DNA of 28,127 bases from IMG/VR virus record IMGVR_UViG_3300006805_000120, positions 1-28,127 of that record; one strand, given 5' to 3'. A model generated the notes under the pieces. It saw only the letters and a program-made list of their open reading frames with translations, made no database searches and was not told where the DNA came from. Position 1 is the first letter of the stretch; every line of letters begins with the position of its first letter. Positions 1-7,429 of this stretch are shown in pieces. Both the position numbers and the translations under genes were made by a program. The DNA comes from a virus.

Positions 1-3000
1 CCAATATGTCTATACCAAGTTTTTTCGTGTAAGAGACGTTTGTAACGTTTGGTTGCCCTCCGATTCTCCCTATTCCAGTGTTTCCAGCACCATAATAATC
101 TGTCAACCTAGATGAAGCCAAAACTGGTATCAACAACCTTTCGTTTTTCTTCAACACCTTCCCTTGATTGACAAATATCTCGTTCAAGAACAAGTCTGGG
201 GAATAACCAACTGTTAAGTACAAACCACAGGTATTCTTTCCTATCAAGTACTTGTCGTCGTCCACAAATGCCGTTTTAGCTGGGAAACTGCTAAGGGAAG
301 CACCAGAGATGGCAGACGTGTATATGTTGTATGCCAATTGTTGCTGTGACGACTGATCAGAAGAAAGCTGTGTTTGAACAAACGGCGGGTAATATGCTTT
401 TGTGGCGTCATAGGTTTGTTTCGGCAAAGTCCTTTCAGAACCAGTAGAATAGTATAAAGACCAGTTTTGCATAAAGTCAGAAGTGACCTTCAACAATGGG
501 TGGTCTATGTGCATACAAAAATCTGTTTCGCCGCCATTCCCAGAAACGGATGGAGATATGGTCTGAGAACCATTCCATATAAACGCTTGTGGGGAACTTG
601 ATGAGAATATTGGTGTAAAAGAGCCGAGCGGGTTTGCTTGGTATAACTCGTTGTTGAGAGTTATGTCTCTATACCTTGAATAAATCGTTTGTCCTTTCAC
701 TTGAGACGACTGGAATGCTTCTAATTCAATAAGTGGATTCGAAACAGATTTTGATGCCAAGAAATCAGCGTCCTCTATCAACCCAAGTCTCGACATTGGT
801 GCACCATAAAACTGTCTGAAGTTTTCATATTCGTTGCTGTTGAAGACGTAACCGCCATACCCAGACACCAACCTGTCTGTTGATATACCAGTCAAATATG
901 GCATCACTTCTATGTCACCATCTCCAATGTTTGCGACCTCCACGTAGAAAATCCTGTTGACAATAGAACCTTTCTTAACAGCCTCGTTTTCAACCAGTGT
1001 TTTATAGTACGTGTCCAAGTGTTTGAACGTTGTGTTGTTTCCGATTTCACCAAGAACAGACTCATCTTGAGCAAGAAGTCTAACCCTCAAAGAACCAGAC
1101 AAAGAACCGACAACGTTTTTAACAGCCAATACATCAGATTCCAACGAGTTTAAGACTGTTTGTGCATCTATTGGACTGCCTTCGGGCGTCACCTTGTCAG
1201 TACCAAGAGTCCTCATGAAATGTGAGAAGTACTTGTTGCCAACGGTTGCCGAATCTGCATTATGGTTTACTAACCCCAATTCGGTCAATTTCTCATACAC
1301 TTTGGTATACAAAGCCGAAAGCTGAGCCATGTTCAATATGGTCTCTGCGTCATCGTCTATCTCTTGTGGGAATGGTATTTTTATCGTCTCAGACCAATCG
1401 CTAAAGTTGGTTTGAAAAGGATACCCCACTTCTGATATAGCCCTAGTCCTGATTTCAAGAACTTCATTCTTTGATATCGGTATGGTTATTTGTGTCGTGC
1501 TTTGTTTGTCCACATCGGCCAACGAGTCATCCATCCAAACACCGTCTAAGGTTTTTTCCTTGATCTTTGGTGATGACATCTTCAACCATTTTGGAATCAC
1601 GGCTTTTTTGCTTACCTTCCCTTCTTTTAGATCGAACGATTTGTTCTCATCTACGGTTTCATCCACACTAAGGTATCTGTACTCGGTGTCATAGCCAATG
1701 ATCGTTTGAACGACCCCATCTTTTGTCGGATATGGTGGTTCTACGATGAAACCGTGCAATTCATATTTTGGCTTGAAATTTCCAACCAAAGATGAAATTG
1801 CTGTCAATTCGTTACCTAGGGACTCTATTTCCTTTGACTTGTTTGTTATGTCGTTTGTCAGCTGAGAAATTTTGTTCTCAACCGCTTTTTTGCCAGAGAA
1901 ATCATCAGACTTTTTAACAGACTTTTCAGACTGAGCCTTTTGTAGTGAGTCCTGTAACAATTTCAGTTCACTTTCAGACTTTGTTTTCTGGCTGAACTTG
2001 GATTTTATGTCTACAACCGAGTTTGCGTTCGATTTGTGTTTGTTCACATTAACTACCGAGAAGTTTTCAGACAGCAATATCGGCTGCGCTGGTTTGATAA
2101 ACTCGGTCGCTGGTTTGATATTTTCATTCGCCACGGCTTTTACCGCGTTGAACAGGTTCGTCACAAGTTTGTTGTCTATCAACTCATTCGAAGCGTAGGC
2201 AAAACCAACACCCCAATCGTTTGCCTCTATTAGTTTTGAGGAATCGATCGGTTTGATAAAAACTACAACAAGTTCATCTGGGGACAAAGGAACGTCAACC
2301 GATGGCTCTTCTTGATCTCCAAAGAATTTTAGGTTGTCAACACCAAGGGTTACTGGTTCGTAACCTTTCATTAAAGTCAACCCAACGTGCCCAGTGGACT
2401 TGCTGACAAAATTTACGTTGTATACACTGTTAGAACCGACGTTTATGGCGTCCCCCACTTTCAGATAAACATCAGAGTTGTCCTCAACGTTCTTATAGAA
2501 AAGTTTATCCAACAAGAACACAACGGAGTTGTCTGAGGCATCAGTCCCGTTTATCACCTCTGCTTTCTTTCTTATATCTAGAACAGAGAATTTTCCTATT
2601 TTCCTGAAAACACCAGCACTTATGTCAACGTTCATCTTGGCTTCAACATACTCGAAAGAGTTTGTAGCCAATAGATTCAACAAATCAACATAGGCAAATG
2701 TCTTCCCTTTTATAAGAGAGTCAAATATTTGGACTTGATCAGAATCTTTGGTTTTGATCACAACCTTGTTTACCACAGCCTTGTTATATGCTGGGTACAA
2801 CAACCTAGGAATGCTCACTTTGGCGAATGTGTACGGGTCTAACAACAAGTGCTTCAATGAACTTTCTCGTTGATAAGAACCAGTCATCACTGGGACTGTA
2901 AAGGGCTTGGGTTCTACAAATTGATCAGAAGCTATGATGCTTCTTACAGTTCCGTCTGGGAAAACCAAGGTCGCATTTGACAAATTGTCTATGTTTGCCA

Positions 3001-3223
3001 TCTGTGTGACATTCGACTCAAGGTTTTTCACCCTTTGCATCAAGTTGGATATCGATTTGACATTAAACGATTCTGTCGTTCCATCTTCTTTCTCGAAAGA
3101 TATAGTTACTGAGTCATTATCGGTTATTGCCGAATCGAGCATTCCCCTTAATAAGTTTAAGGCATTTGTGTCTCTTATGACGAGTGAGGACAGATAAGCG
3201 TCGAGTGTGTAAACAGATTCCAA
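1..3223 (-). CDS. Giant virion structural protein, C-terminus outside the window
   Basis: One reading frame stays open on the minus strand from base 3223 to the left edge, at least 1,074 codons, with no stop. I do not recognise the family. The N-terminus (VYTLDAYLSSLV...) is followed by mixed alpha/beta sequence, a Lys/Ser/Glu-rich coiled-coil stretch at about residues 413-470, and near residue 590 a segment (EIRTRAISEVGYPF, then SDWSE) that looks like the end of a fibronectin type III domain, as in many tail-tip and baseplate proteins. The rest is Ser/Thr/Tyr-rich and beta-like, typical of virion proteins. No ATG lies near the 5' end. The TTG at 3223 is the most plausible start; an in-frame TAA lies 27 bases further upstream. 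A late-promoter-like octamer sits just upstream at 3242-3249. A baseplate or tail-fibre role is inferred from size, composition and neighbours only. Confidence 0.75.
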   Translation of the reverse strand, partial: MESVYTLDAYLSSLVIRDTNALNLLRGMLDSAITDNDSVTISFEKEDGTTESFNVKSISNLMQRVKNLESNVTQMANIDNLSNATLVFPDGTVRSIIASDQFVEPKPFTVPVMTGSYQRESSLKHLLLDPYTFAKVSIPRLLYPAYNKAVVNKVVIKTKDSDQVQIFDSLIKGKTFAYVDLLNLLATNSFEYVEAKMNVDISAGVFRKIGKFSVLDIRKKAEVINGTDASDNSVVFLLDKLFYKNVEDNSDVYLKVGDAINVGSNSVYNVNFVSKSTGHVGLTLMKGYEPVTLGVDNLKFFGDQEEPSVDVPLSPDELVVVFIKPIDSSKLIEANDWGVGFAYASNELIDNKLVTNLFNAVKAVANENIKPATEFIKPAQPILLSENFSVVNVNKHKSNANSVVDIKSKFSQKTKSESELKLLQDSLQKAQSEKSVKKSDDFSGKKAVENKISQLTNDITNKSKEIESLGNELTAISSLVGNFKPKYELHGFIVEPPYPTKDGVVQTIIGYDTEYRYLSVDETVDENKSFDLKEGKVSKKAVIPKWLKMSSPKIKEKTLDGVWMDDSLADVDKQSTTQITIPISKNEVLEIRTRAISEVGYPFQTNFSDWSETIKIPFPQEIDDDAETILNMAQLSALYTKVYEKLTELGLVNHNADSATVGNKYFSHFMRTLGTDKVTPEGSPIDAQTVLNSLESDVLAVKNVVGSLSGSLRVRLLAQDESVLGEIGNNTTFKHLDTYYKTLVENEAVKKGSIVNRIFYVEVANIGDGDIEVMPYLTGISTDRLVSGYGGYVFNSNEYENFRQFYGAPMSRLGLIEDADFLASKSVSNPLIELEAFQSSQVKGQTIYSRYRDITLNNELYQANPLGSFTPIFSSSSPQAFIWNGSQTISPSVSGNGGETDFCMHIDHPLLKVTSDFMQNWSLYYSTGSERTLPKQTYDATKAYYPPFVQTQLSSDQSSQQQLAYNIYTSAISGASLSSFPAKTAFVDDDKYLIGKNTCGLYLTVGYSPDLFLNEIFVNQGKVLKKNERLLIPVLASSRLTDYYGAGNTGIGRIGGQPNVTNVSYTKKLGIDIL

Positions 3224-3231
3224 AATAAATA
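3224..3231 (+). promoter_or_regulatory. T4-type late promoter octamer for the rightward unit
   Basis: The sequence is AATAAATA, differing by one base from the T4 late-promoter octamer TATAAATA. It lies about 30 bases upstream of the ATG at 3262. T4 late promoters need only this -10 element, so the absence of a -35 box is not a problem. Assignment is by motif and position only. Confidence 0.35.
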
Positions 3232-3241
3232 TGTTTTTAAA

Positions 3242-3249
3242 TATTTATT
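3242..3249 (-). promoter_or_regulatory. T4-type late promoter octamer for the leftward unit
   Basis: On the minus strand this reads AATAAATA, the same octamer as at 3224-3231 but pointing the other way. Transcription from it would begin roughly 6 bases downstream and give a leader of only about 10-15 bases before the TTG start at 3223. The two octamers face each other across 10 bases, so the two transcripts would start almost on top of one another. Confidence 0.35.
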
Positions 3250-3261
3250 AAGTTTAAAACC

Positions 3262-4098
3262 ATGGCAAGTATTCAGTCAATTGATGCTACGAAACCAATA
3301 TCCCTAGCACCAGCTATCATAAACCAGAATTTTCAGAATATAAACACTGAACTTGGTGGTATTGCTGGAATTTTGAAAGTGGCTACGAAGTCACTAGAAT
3401 TAAACGGGAAAATCACAGCACCAGCCAACAGTGTTGAGGCATTCAGTGTTATCGCTACTGGTAATAGTGGTGTCTTGTTCAAGGCTCTTGTTGATGGTAT
3501 TACTGATGTTTTTTCGGTGGATGTCAATGGACATATCATCGGTAAAAAGGTGACTTTAGACCCAGCACAAAGTTCGGCTTTTGGTGAAGGTACTTTCTTC
3601 GGAACTGTTTTGATGAAAGAAAAAGTGTCGTTTGAGAAAGACTTGGCCTTGATAGGAACTGGTGTCTTGATTGACAAATATTCTTTCGTGACGGTATTGC
3701 CGTCCAACATAGGGTCTTCCGCAACAGCACCGTTAAACGTTTCCGACAAAAGAGAGGTTTTCTTGGATGCTTCCAATGGTGGCGCACAGTTTGTTGCCCC
3801 AGCCGCTGACGCTTTGTTGAAGTTGGATGTGGCTAGCTTAAAATTAGGCCAAAAAATTTGGTTGCGCTTGAGTAGGAAAAACTCAACAAACGAATTGAAG
3901 TTATGGAATGGCGATTCTTCTGCGTCCCTTTTCGCTAAATTTGATATGACCAATGGTGTCACTGACATCGCTTACACGGTCTATCCAACTTTCGATTCGA
4001 CTGCGGGAGCATCACATTTGTTGGTACAGTACGTCCAAGTTTCAGCTGGAATAAACAGGTTGTTGATCTTGGAATCGTCTGGTGTTACCAACATCTAA
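3262..4098 (+). CDS. Putative fibre-like virion protein, 278 aa
   Basis: The protein opens with MASIQSIDATKPISLAP and a short helical segment (IINQNFQNINTELGGI), a common form for the N-terminal virion-attachment end of fibres. It continues as repetitive beta sequence rich in Gly, Val, Ser and Thr (for example GVLFKALVDGITDVFSVD and NGHIIGKKVTL), resembling the shaft of trimeric fibres, and ends in a more compact domain with LWNGDSSASLFAKFD. There is no signal peptide, membrane segment or enzymatic motif. The ATG start has no Shine-Dalgarno sequence but an A-rich leader (AAGTTTAAAACC). It is first in a rightward unit followed 27 bases later by the hub assembly gene. Role as a short tail fibre or baseplate-decorating protein is inferred; family membership is not recognised. 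Confidence 0.6.
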   Translation: MASIQSIDATKPISLAPAIINQNFQNINTELGGIAGILKVATKSLELNGKITAPANSVEAFSVIATGNSGVLFKALVDGITDVFSVDVNGHIIGKKVTLDPAQSSAFGEGTFFGTVLMKEKVSFEKDLALIGTGVLIDKYSFVTVLPSNIGSSATAPLNVSDKREVFLDASNGGAQFVAPAADALLKLDVASLKLGQKIWLRLSRKNSTNELKLWNGDSSASLFAKFDMTNGVTDIAYTVYPTFDSTAGASHLLVQYVQVSAGINRLLILESSGVTNI

Positions 4099-4125
4099 AA
4101 AATAATCACAGGAAAAAACAGAACC

Positions 4126-5067
4126 ATGATTGAAGATTTAGAAAAGTCTCTAGAGAGCGAAATGAAAAATACGCCTCTAGACAAAGCAACTCCACCAAAA
4201 AGGGGTTCAAATAAAGATGAGATTAGAGAGGTAAGTGGATTTAAACCACTTACCGCAAAATCCGTCCCGTCTGAACTTATGTTCAACGACCCAGCAACGA
4301 CCATCAAGATCAGGTCTGCTAGTTTGGCCGAGGTAAAGTACTACTCGTCTATGGACGAAGAAGACCCAAACTCAATCGATGATGGTATCATGCACATCTT
4401 GAAAAGTTGCGTTAAAGTTGGCGGTGGAAACTACAAAGACCTTACCTTGACAGACAAACTACATGTTTTCTTTGCTGTAAGAGATTACACAATGATGAAC
4501 AATAGTAGTAAAAACGAGGTTATCATGGACTTTGTCAGCCAAAAAGATGGCGAAAGGATTAGTAAAAAAGTTGAGTCTTCTTTGTTCGAGCATTACGACA
4601 TCGATAAAAAACTCATGAAGTACTATGATGAAGCTGAGAGATGTTTCATAATCCCAATGTCTGACGATTCTTCTATAGAACCCATCAAGATTTTTGTTCC
4701 TAAAATCGGTGTTGTTGATGGCTTGAAAAAGTACATCCAAAAAAGACAATCCGAAAGACAAATGGACACCAGCGCATATGTGGATAAAAAGTTCGCAATA
4801 TACGCGCAATATCTTGTACCAGACTGGAGGTTGATGGACGATGATCACAAGTACCTCGATACTTTGAAAAAAGCATATGACGACTGGGATGCTGAGCGTC
4901 TACAAGTTTTTGATTATGCTGTCGGTCTTTTGAAGACTGGTATTAAACCTAGTGTATCAATTGCATTTGAAAACGGGGAGGTGGAGAGATTCCCCATGTC
5001 ATTTCGAGAGTATAAATCCTTATTTTTTGTTTCAGATAAACTTAGACTATTATTTCCAGTCGATTAA
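4126..5067 (+). CDS. Baseplate hub assembly / tail assembly chaperone, T4 gp26-like
   Basis: This 313-residue protein has a charged, disordered N-terminus (about 1-45) and then a segment at about 45-125 that follows the pattern of the T4 baseplate hub assembly family (gp26 type): SELMFNDPATTIKIRSAS, an acidic helix, an ILKSCV segment with a conserved Cys, and a TLTDKLHVFFAVRD segment. In T4 such proteins help build the baseplate hub and are not major virion parts. The Cys-rich zinc-binding knuckle of some relatives is not obvious. The frame ends at TAA 5065-5067, while a second frame one base ahead is open through the same region and runs on to 5293 (see the next entry). That layout recalls the tail assembly chaperone pairs of lambda, P2 and Mu. 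ATG 4126 is the only sensible start. Confidence 0.6.
   Translation: MIEDLEKSLESEMKNTPLDKATPPKRGSNKDEIREVSGFKPLTAKSVPSELMFNDPATTIKIRSASLAEVKYYSSMDEEDPNSIDDGIMHILKSCVKVGGGNYKDLTLTDKLHVFFAVRDYTMMNNSSKNEVIMDFVSQKDGERISKKVESSLFEHYDIDKKLMKYYDEAERCFIIPMSDDSSIEPIKIFVPKIGVVDGLKKYIQKRQSERQMDTSAYVDKKFAIYAQYLVPDWRLMDDDHKYLDTLKKAYDDWDAERLQVFDYAVGLLKTGIKPSVSIAFENGEVERFPMSFREYKSLFFVSDKLRLLFPVD
5023..5047 (+). promoter_or_regulatory. Candidate translational frameshift region
   Basis: Within the last codons of the hub assembly gene there is a run of six T (5023-5028, read as two TTT codons) and, further on, CTT AGA C (5041-5047). At the latter, a one-base forward slip of the CTT-decoding tRNA onto TTA would continue with GAC in the downstream frame. 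CTT-AGG-C is the known +1 site of yeast Ty1, which is similar but not identical. A -2 slip on the T run would reach the same frame, as in phage Mu. The site cannot be fixed from sequence alone. Confidence 0.3.
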
Positions 5068-5293
5068 CAGACTTTCTTTGGACAAGGGCATCCCACCCTT
5101 GTCCTTTGAGGAAATGCCATTCTATTGGTTCGAAGGATACCTAGGAGATTGGTTAGAGGAATTAAAGCAAAGGAAAAAAGAACAAGAAGAGTACGACTCC
5201 AAGAAGGGGGACAGCAACTTCATGTCAAAAGTAAGAAACTGGGGTTCTTTCGGCAAATACGGCAAAAGCCCCTCTCTAAAAGGTATGAAATGA
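5045..5293 (+). CDS. Downstream frame of hub chaperone, possible frameshift extension
   Basis: The frame one base ahead of 4126-5067 is open through the end of that gene and codes for a convincing segment: SINRLSLDKGIPPLSFEEMP, then YWFEGYLGDWLEELKQRKK and a charged tail ending SLKGMK. It could be made in two ways. One is a +1 or -2 frameshift before TAA 5065, giving a fusion of roughly 388 residues. The other is independent initiation at ATG 5114 (59 aa) or a TTG near 5027 or 5081. No Shine-Dalgarno sequence precedes these. Conserved-looking residues upstream of ATG 5114 favour a fusion or an upstream non-ATG start. The C-terminus overlaps the start of the nuclease gene by four bases (ATGA), so the two are translationally coupled. 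Confidence 0.5.
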   Translation, partial: DYYFQSINRLSLDKGIPPLSFEEMPFYWFEGYLGDWLEELKQRKKEQEEYDSKKGDSNFMSKVRNWGSFGKYGKSPSLKGMK

Positions 5294-5994
5294 TTATAGG
5301 TATAGATTATTCAATGAACTCTGTTGGAATAACAATTCTCGACGACGATAGAACAAGGTTTTTCTCTGTTATAGCGTCAACAGAACTGTCTTCAATGGCA
5401 GTGTTTGTTGAAAGCAAGGTTTCCCAAATAAAACAGGACGCTCTAGCAAGTTTAGATGGGTATACCATCATAGAAAAGAAAACGAACGTCTTCAACAAGA
5501 AAGCCAAAAACAGAATTTGCGAACTCACAAGATGGAGAAGACAAACCATGGTTGACAGCCAAAAGGTTTCTGATGCGGTGTTTGACTTAATATCACCATT
5601 TGTCAACGATAACACAACCATCTGTATAGAAAACTACAAGATCGGCTCTAATGGTGACCAAACTGTTCAGATAATAGAGTTTACAAAAGAATTTCTTTCG
5701 CATTTGGTTTCCACTGGGTTTCCGCCCGAAAACCTATATTGGGTTTCCGCACCAGAGGTTAAGATGTTTGCTGGTAGTGGCAACTTCACGAAAAAGAAAA
5801 TGGCCGAGGCGTTTCTTGATAAAAAGCCAGATCACAAAATGACCGATTTCATGATAAAAAACACAAAATCGGTGATAATTTCTGACAAAAACGTGTTAAA
5901 ACCGTGTGAAGATGTTGTCGATTCCTACTTTATAGCAAAAATACACGAGCAAAGAATCAAAGAAGGTTTATATGATCAAAGCACTCCTCAATAG
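5290..5994 (+). CDS. RuvC-fold Holliday junction resolvase-like nuclease
   Basis: The 234-residue protein begins MIIGIDYSMNSVGITILDDD, the first strand pair of the RNase H/RuvC fold with catalytic Asp6. A second acidic strand follows (TICIENYKIGS, Glu114), then a Lys-rich segment SGNFTKKKMAEAFLD, and a C-terminal helix with E-D-V-V-D-S (Asp208 and Asp211, the DxxD pair of RuvC). All four expected acidic metal-binding residues are therefore present. Such phage enzymes resolve branched DNA before or during packaging. Its substrate here is inferred. I chose ATG 5290 over longer in-frame starts because AAAGG lies six bases upstream, the RuvC strand starts at residue 2, and the upstream frame is Arg/Lys-rich and overlaps the previous gene. 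The end overlaps a convergent small gene by 38 bases. Confidence 0.75.
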   Translation: MIIGIDYSMNSVGITILDDDRTRFFSVIASTELSSMAVFVESKVSQIKQDALASLDGYTIIEKKTNVFNKKAKNRICELTRWRRQTMVDSQKVSDAVFDLISPFVNDNTTICIENYKIGSNGDQTVQIIEFTKEFLSHLVSTGFPPENLYWVSAPEVKMFAGSGNFTKKKMAEAFLDKKPDHKMTDFMIKNTKSVIISDKNVLKPCEDVVDSYFIAKIHEQRIKEGLYDQSTPQ

Positions 5995-6106
5995 TACCTT
6001 TGTTTACCTTATCTTTGATGTCTCCACAGACATGAACTATACCATATAATCCGAACATCCTTTCATCAACGAAAATGATGTGATCTTTGTATACTTCCAA
6101 GACCAT
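5957..6106 (-). CDS. Small protein of 49 aa, unknown function
   Basis: A short minus-strand frame starts at ATG 6106, sharing bases with the stop of the previous gene as TGATG, a standard translational-coupling overlap. It encodes MVLEVYKDHIIFVDERMFGL and continues YGIVHVCGDIKDKVNKGTIEECFDHINLL. The composition is that of a small soluble alpha/beta protein with two Cys. There is no membrane segment and I recognise no family. Its 3' end runs 38 bases into the convergent nuclease gene. It would be the fourth and last gene of the 7304-5957 unit and would otherwise leave a gap of more than 100 bases. Confidence 0.6.
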   Translation of the reverse strand: MVLEVYKDHIIFVDERMFGLYGIVHVCGDIKDKVNKGTIEECFDHINLL

Positions 6107-6405
6107 CACACCAAGACCAATTCTTCTAGACCAACTAGCATTTCTTTCAATTCCTCTTCAAAAGCCAGATCGTCGTCTGTTTTTGGTCGGAATCTCCTAG
6201 CCAGATGTTTTTGGTACTTGCAGTCTGTTGGCCACACTATCTCTTTCAATGAGTAAGCTAAGACGTTTGACTGTTTGGCCATTCTAGATATTTCTGTCAC
6301 CGTGTACGTCTCACCAAGCTGAACCAAACACTCTTTTGGTATCGTAGTTGGTTGGTTCTTGTCGTCTATGCACACGACCTCCAAACTTCTATTACCTTTT
6401 GCCAT
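6106..6405 (-). CDS. Hypothetical protein of 99 aa
   Basis: The protein reads MAKGNRSLEVVCIDDKNQPT with an early beta-rich part (LVQLGETYTVTEI), a segment around AYSLKEIVWPTDCKYQKHLARRF, and an acidic helical tail (DDDLAFEEELKEMLVGLEEL). The pattern of a GETYTV strand followed by a short hydrophobic strand and a late RRFRP suggests a small beta-barrel or SH3-like fold, as in many small phage proteins, but I cannot name a family. It starts directly after the stop of the membrane-protein gene (TAAATG) and overlaps the next gene by TGATG, so it belongs to that unit. Confidence 0.65.
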   Translation of the reverse strand: MAKGNRSLEVVCIDDKNQPTTIPKECLVQLGETYTVTEISRMAKQSNVLAYSLKEIVWPTDCKYQKHLARRFRPKTDDDLAFEEELKEMLVGLEELVLV

Positions 6406-6978
6406 TTAATCTTCGTTTTTGTTTTGTGAAATTTTACTGAGTTCTACCCCAACCCCATGTAAAAAGAATGGGACTGCCACAGAGGCGATCATGGTGAATA
6501 GGATATTGTTAGAACCCCACACGAACTTTCCAGAGCCATCAACCATATATGAGTAAATGTTGAACATAACAGTACAAGCCATAGCTATGACCGAATAAAA
6601 CTTTGCCCCTCTTGATACAAAAAATAGAATCAAACCATCTATAAACACAGACGTTATTACGGCAAAGACAAAACCAGCCCAGCTTCTTGTGAAACTCATT
6701 GTGTAGAAAAAATGCCACGTGTGAAAACTTTGAGCAAGCAACAACGCGGTCGAGATCAACAACACCACTTGGGGCGACCCGAAAAAAGATTTTGCATCAA
6801 AGTTCTTGAAAAACCTCTTGACCCTAGAGTCTGTGTTTGACATTTCCTTCAACACACTTTCCATTTCTTTTGATCTGGTCTTCTCCTTGTGTATCGTCTC
6901 AAATAGGGTGTCCACGTCTTTCTCACCATATAACTCCCTACATTTCTCTACAAATTCATATGACTTGTTTGCTGACAT
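6406..6978 (-). CDS. Four-helix integral membrane protein, unknown function
   Basis: The 190-residue protein has a soluble charged N-terminus of about 70 residues (MSANKSYEFVEKCRELYGEK, with a helix rich in Lys and Glu) and then four hydrophobic segments: VVLLISTALLLAQSF, AGFVFAVITSVFIDGLILFF, FYSVIAMACTVMFNIYSYM and ILFTMIASVAVPFFLHGVGV. The C-terminus is short and charged. There is no signal peptide or enzymatic motif. A role in the host inner membrane, such as superinfection exclusion or lysis control, is possible but nothing in the sequence proves it. It sits two bases after the preceding gene and directly before the 99-residue gene, in a small operon away from the lysis-like genes at 23435-25595. 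Confidence 0.65.
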   Translation of the reverse strand: MSANKSYEFVEKCRELYGEKDVDTLFETIHKEKTRSKEMESVLKEMSNTDSRVKRFFKNFDAKSFFGSPQVVLLISTALLLAQSFHTWHFFYTMSFTRSWAGFVFAVITSVFIDGLILFFVSRGAKFYSVIAMACTVMFNIYSYMVDGSGKFVWGSNNILFTMIASVAVPFFLHGVGVELSKISQNKNED

Positions 6979-6980
6979 GG

Positions 6981-7304
6981 TTACACCCTTTTTATTTCCT
7001 CCATAAAGCTTATGAAAGACTGGTTAAAATCGAGTTGTGCGTTAAACTCTGCCAACTCTGAATCAAGCACTGTCTCTCTCTTATCCATGAGTTTTTTTCT
7101 AGAGTTCATTGCTTCCATGAGCATCTTCTCTAAGCCAATAGAAACGTCTGGCGATTCTGTCACTCTGGCTAATAACGTTTTCTTGTCAGCCAAAAACCTT
7201 TCTAAATAGATCGAGTTATATTCCACGTCTTTTGTTGACGTTTCTGGTGACAACACAACATCAAAGTGCTGTTCCAATTTACCTAATACATCTTGCTTTT
7301 CCAT
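6981..7304 (-). CDS. Helical hypothetical protein of 107 aa
   Basis: The protein (MEKQDVLGKLEQHFDVVLSP...) is almost wholly alpha-helical and charged, with a heptad-like central part (LEKMLMEAMNSRKKLMDKRETVLDSE) that could form a coiled coil. It has no Cys, membrane segment or recognisable motif. It is the first gene of the four-gene leftward unit, and its ATG lies 12 bases from the palindrome at 7317-7328. The leader (GAGATATT) has no Shine-Dalgarno sequence. The next gene starts two bases after its stop. It may partner the membrane protein encoded downstream, but that is only a guess from position. Confidence 0.6.
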   Translation of the reverse strand: MEKQDVLGKLEQHFDVVLSPETSTKDVEYNSIYLERFLADKKTLLARVTESPDVSIGLEKMLMEAMNSRKKLMDKRETVLDSELAEFNAQLDFNQSFISFMEEIKRV

Positions 7305-7316
7305 AATATCTCACAA

Positions 7317-7328
7317 ACCAAGCTTGGT
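7317..7328. repeat. 12-bp perfect palindrome ACCAAGCTTGGT
   Basis: A perfect inverted repeat in the non-coding region 7305-7539 between two divergent units, 12 bases upstream of the ATG at 7304 and 18 bases from the parS-like palindrome. Position and symmetry fit an operator for a dimeric DNA-binding protein. The two-HTH protein encoded just to the right is a natural candidate. Not otherwise supported. Confidence 0.35.
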
Positions 7329-7346
7329 AGGTTTTGTTGCACACAG

Positions 7347-7362
7347 TGTTTCACGTGAAACG
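7347..7362. promoter_or_regulatory. parS-like ParB binding site
   Basis: The sequence TGTTTCACGTGAAACG matches 15 of 16 bases of the near-universal bacterial centromere site parS (TGTTTCACGTGAAACA). Its inner 14 bases are a perfect palindrome. ParB of most bacteria loads as a clamp at such sites and spreads. It lies in the 235-base non-coding region between divergent genes; no ParA or ParB gene is visible in this window. It could recruit host ParB, serve a phage ParB encoded elsewhere, or be an unrelated operator that resembles parS by chance. A chance match of this quality in 28 kb is very unlikely. Confidence 0.55.
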
Positions 7363-7429
7363 GAAAAGTTCCTCTGAGTATTGTTGTCAGCGATACAACC
7401 TAAACTTGTTTAAGCTATCGGTGTAAGAC

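Noticed and set aside
3333-3968. Long open frame of 211 codons antisense to the fibre-like gene
   Set aside because: It lies wholly within 3262-4098 on the other strand, has a low-complexity composition rich in Ser, Pro and Phe, and the plus-strand protein is clearly the better coding frame.
5125-5289. N-terminal extension of the RuvC-like nuclease
   Set aside because: The extension is Arg/Lys-rich, overlaps the downstream frame of the hub chaperone, and the RuvC fold starts naturally at ATG 5290 with AAAGG upstream.
6712-6730. Second parS-like site (CCACGTGTGAAAAC)
   Set aside because: Only half of the palindrome is present and it lies within a coding region.
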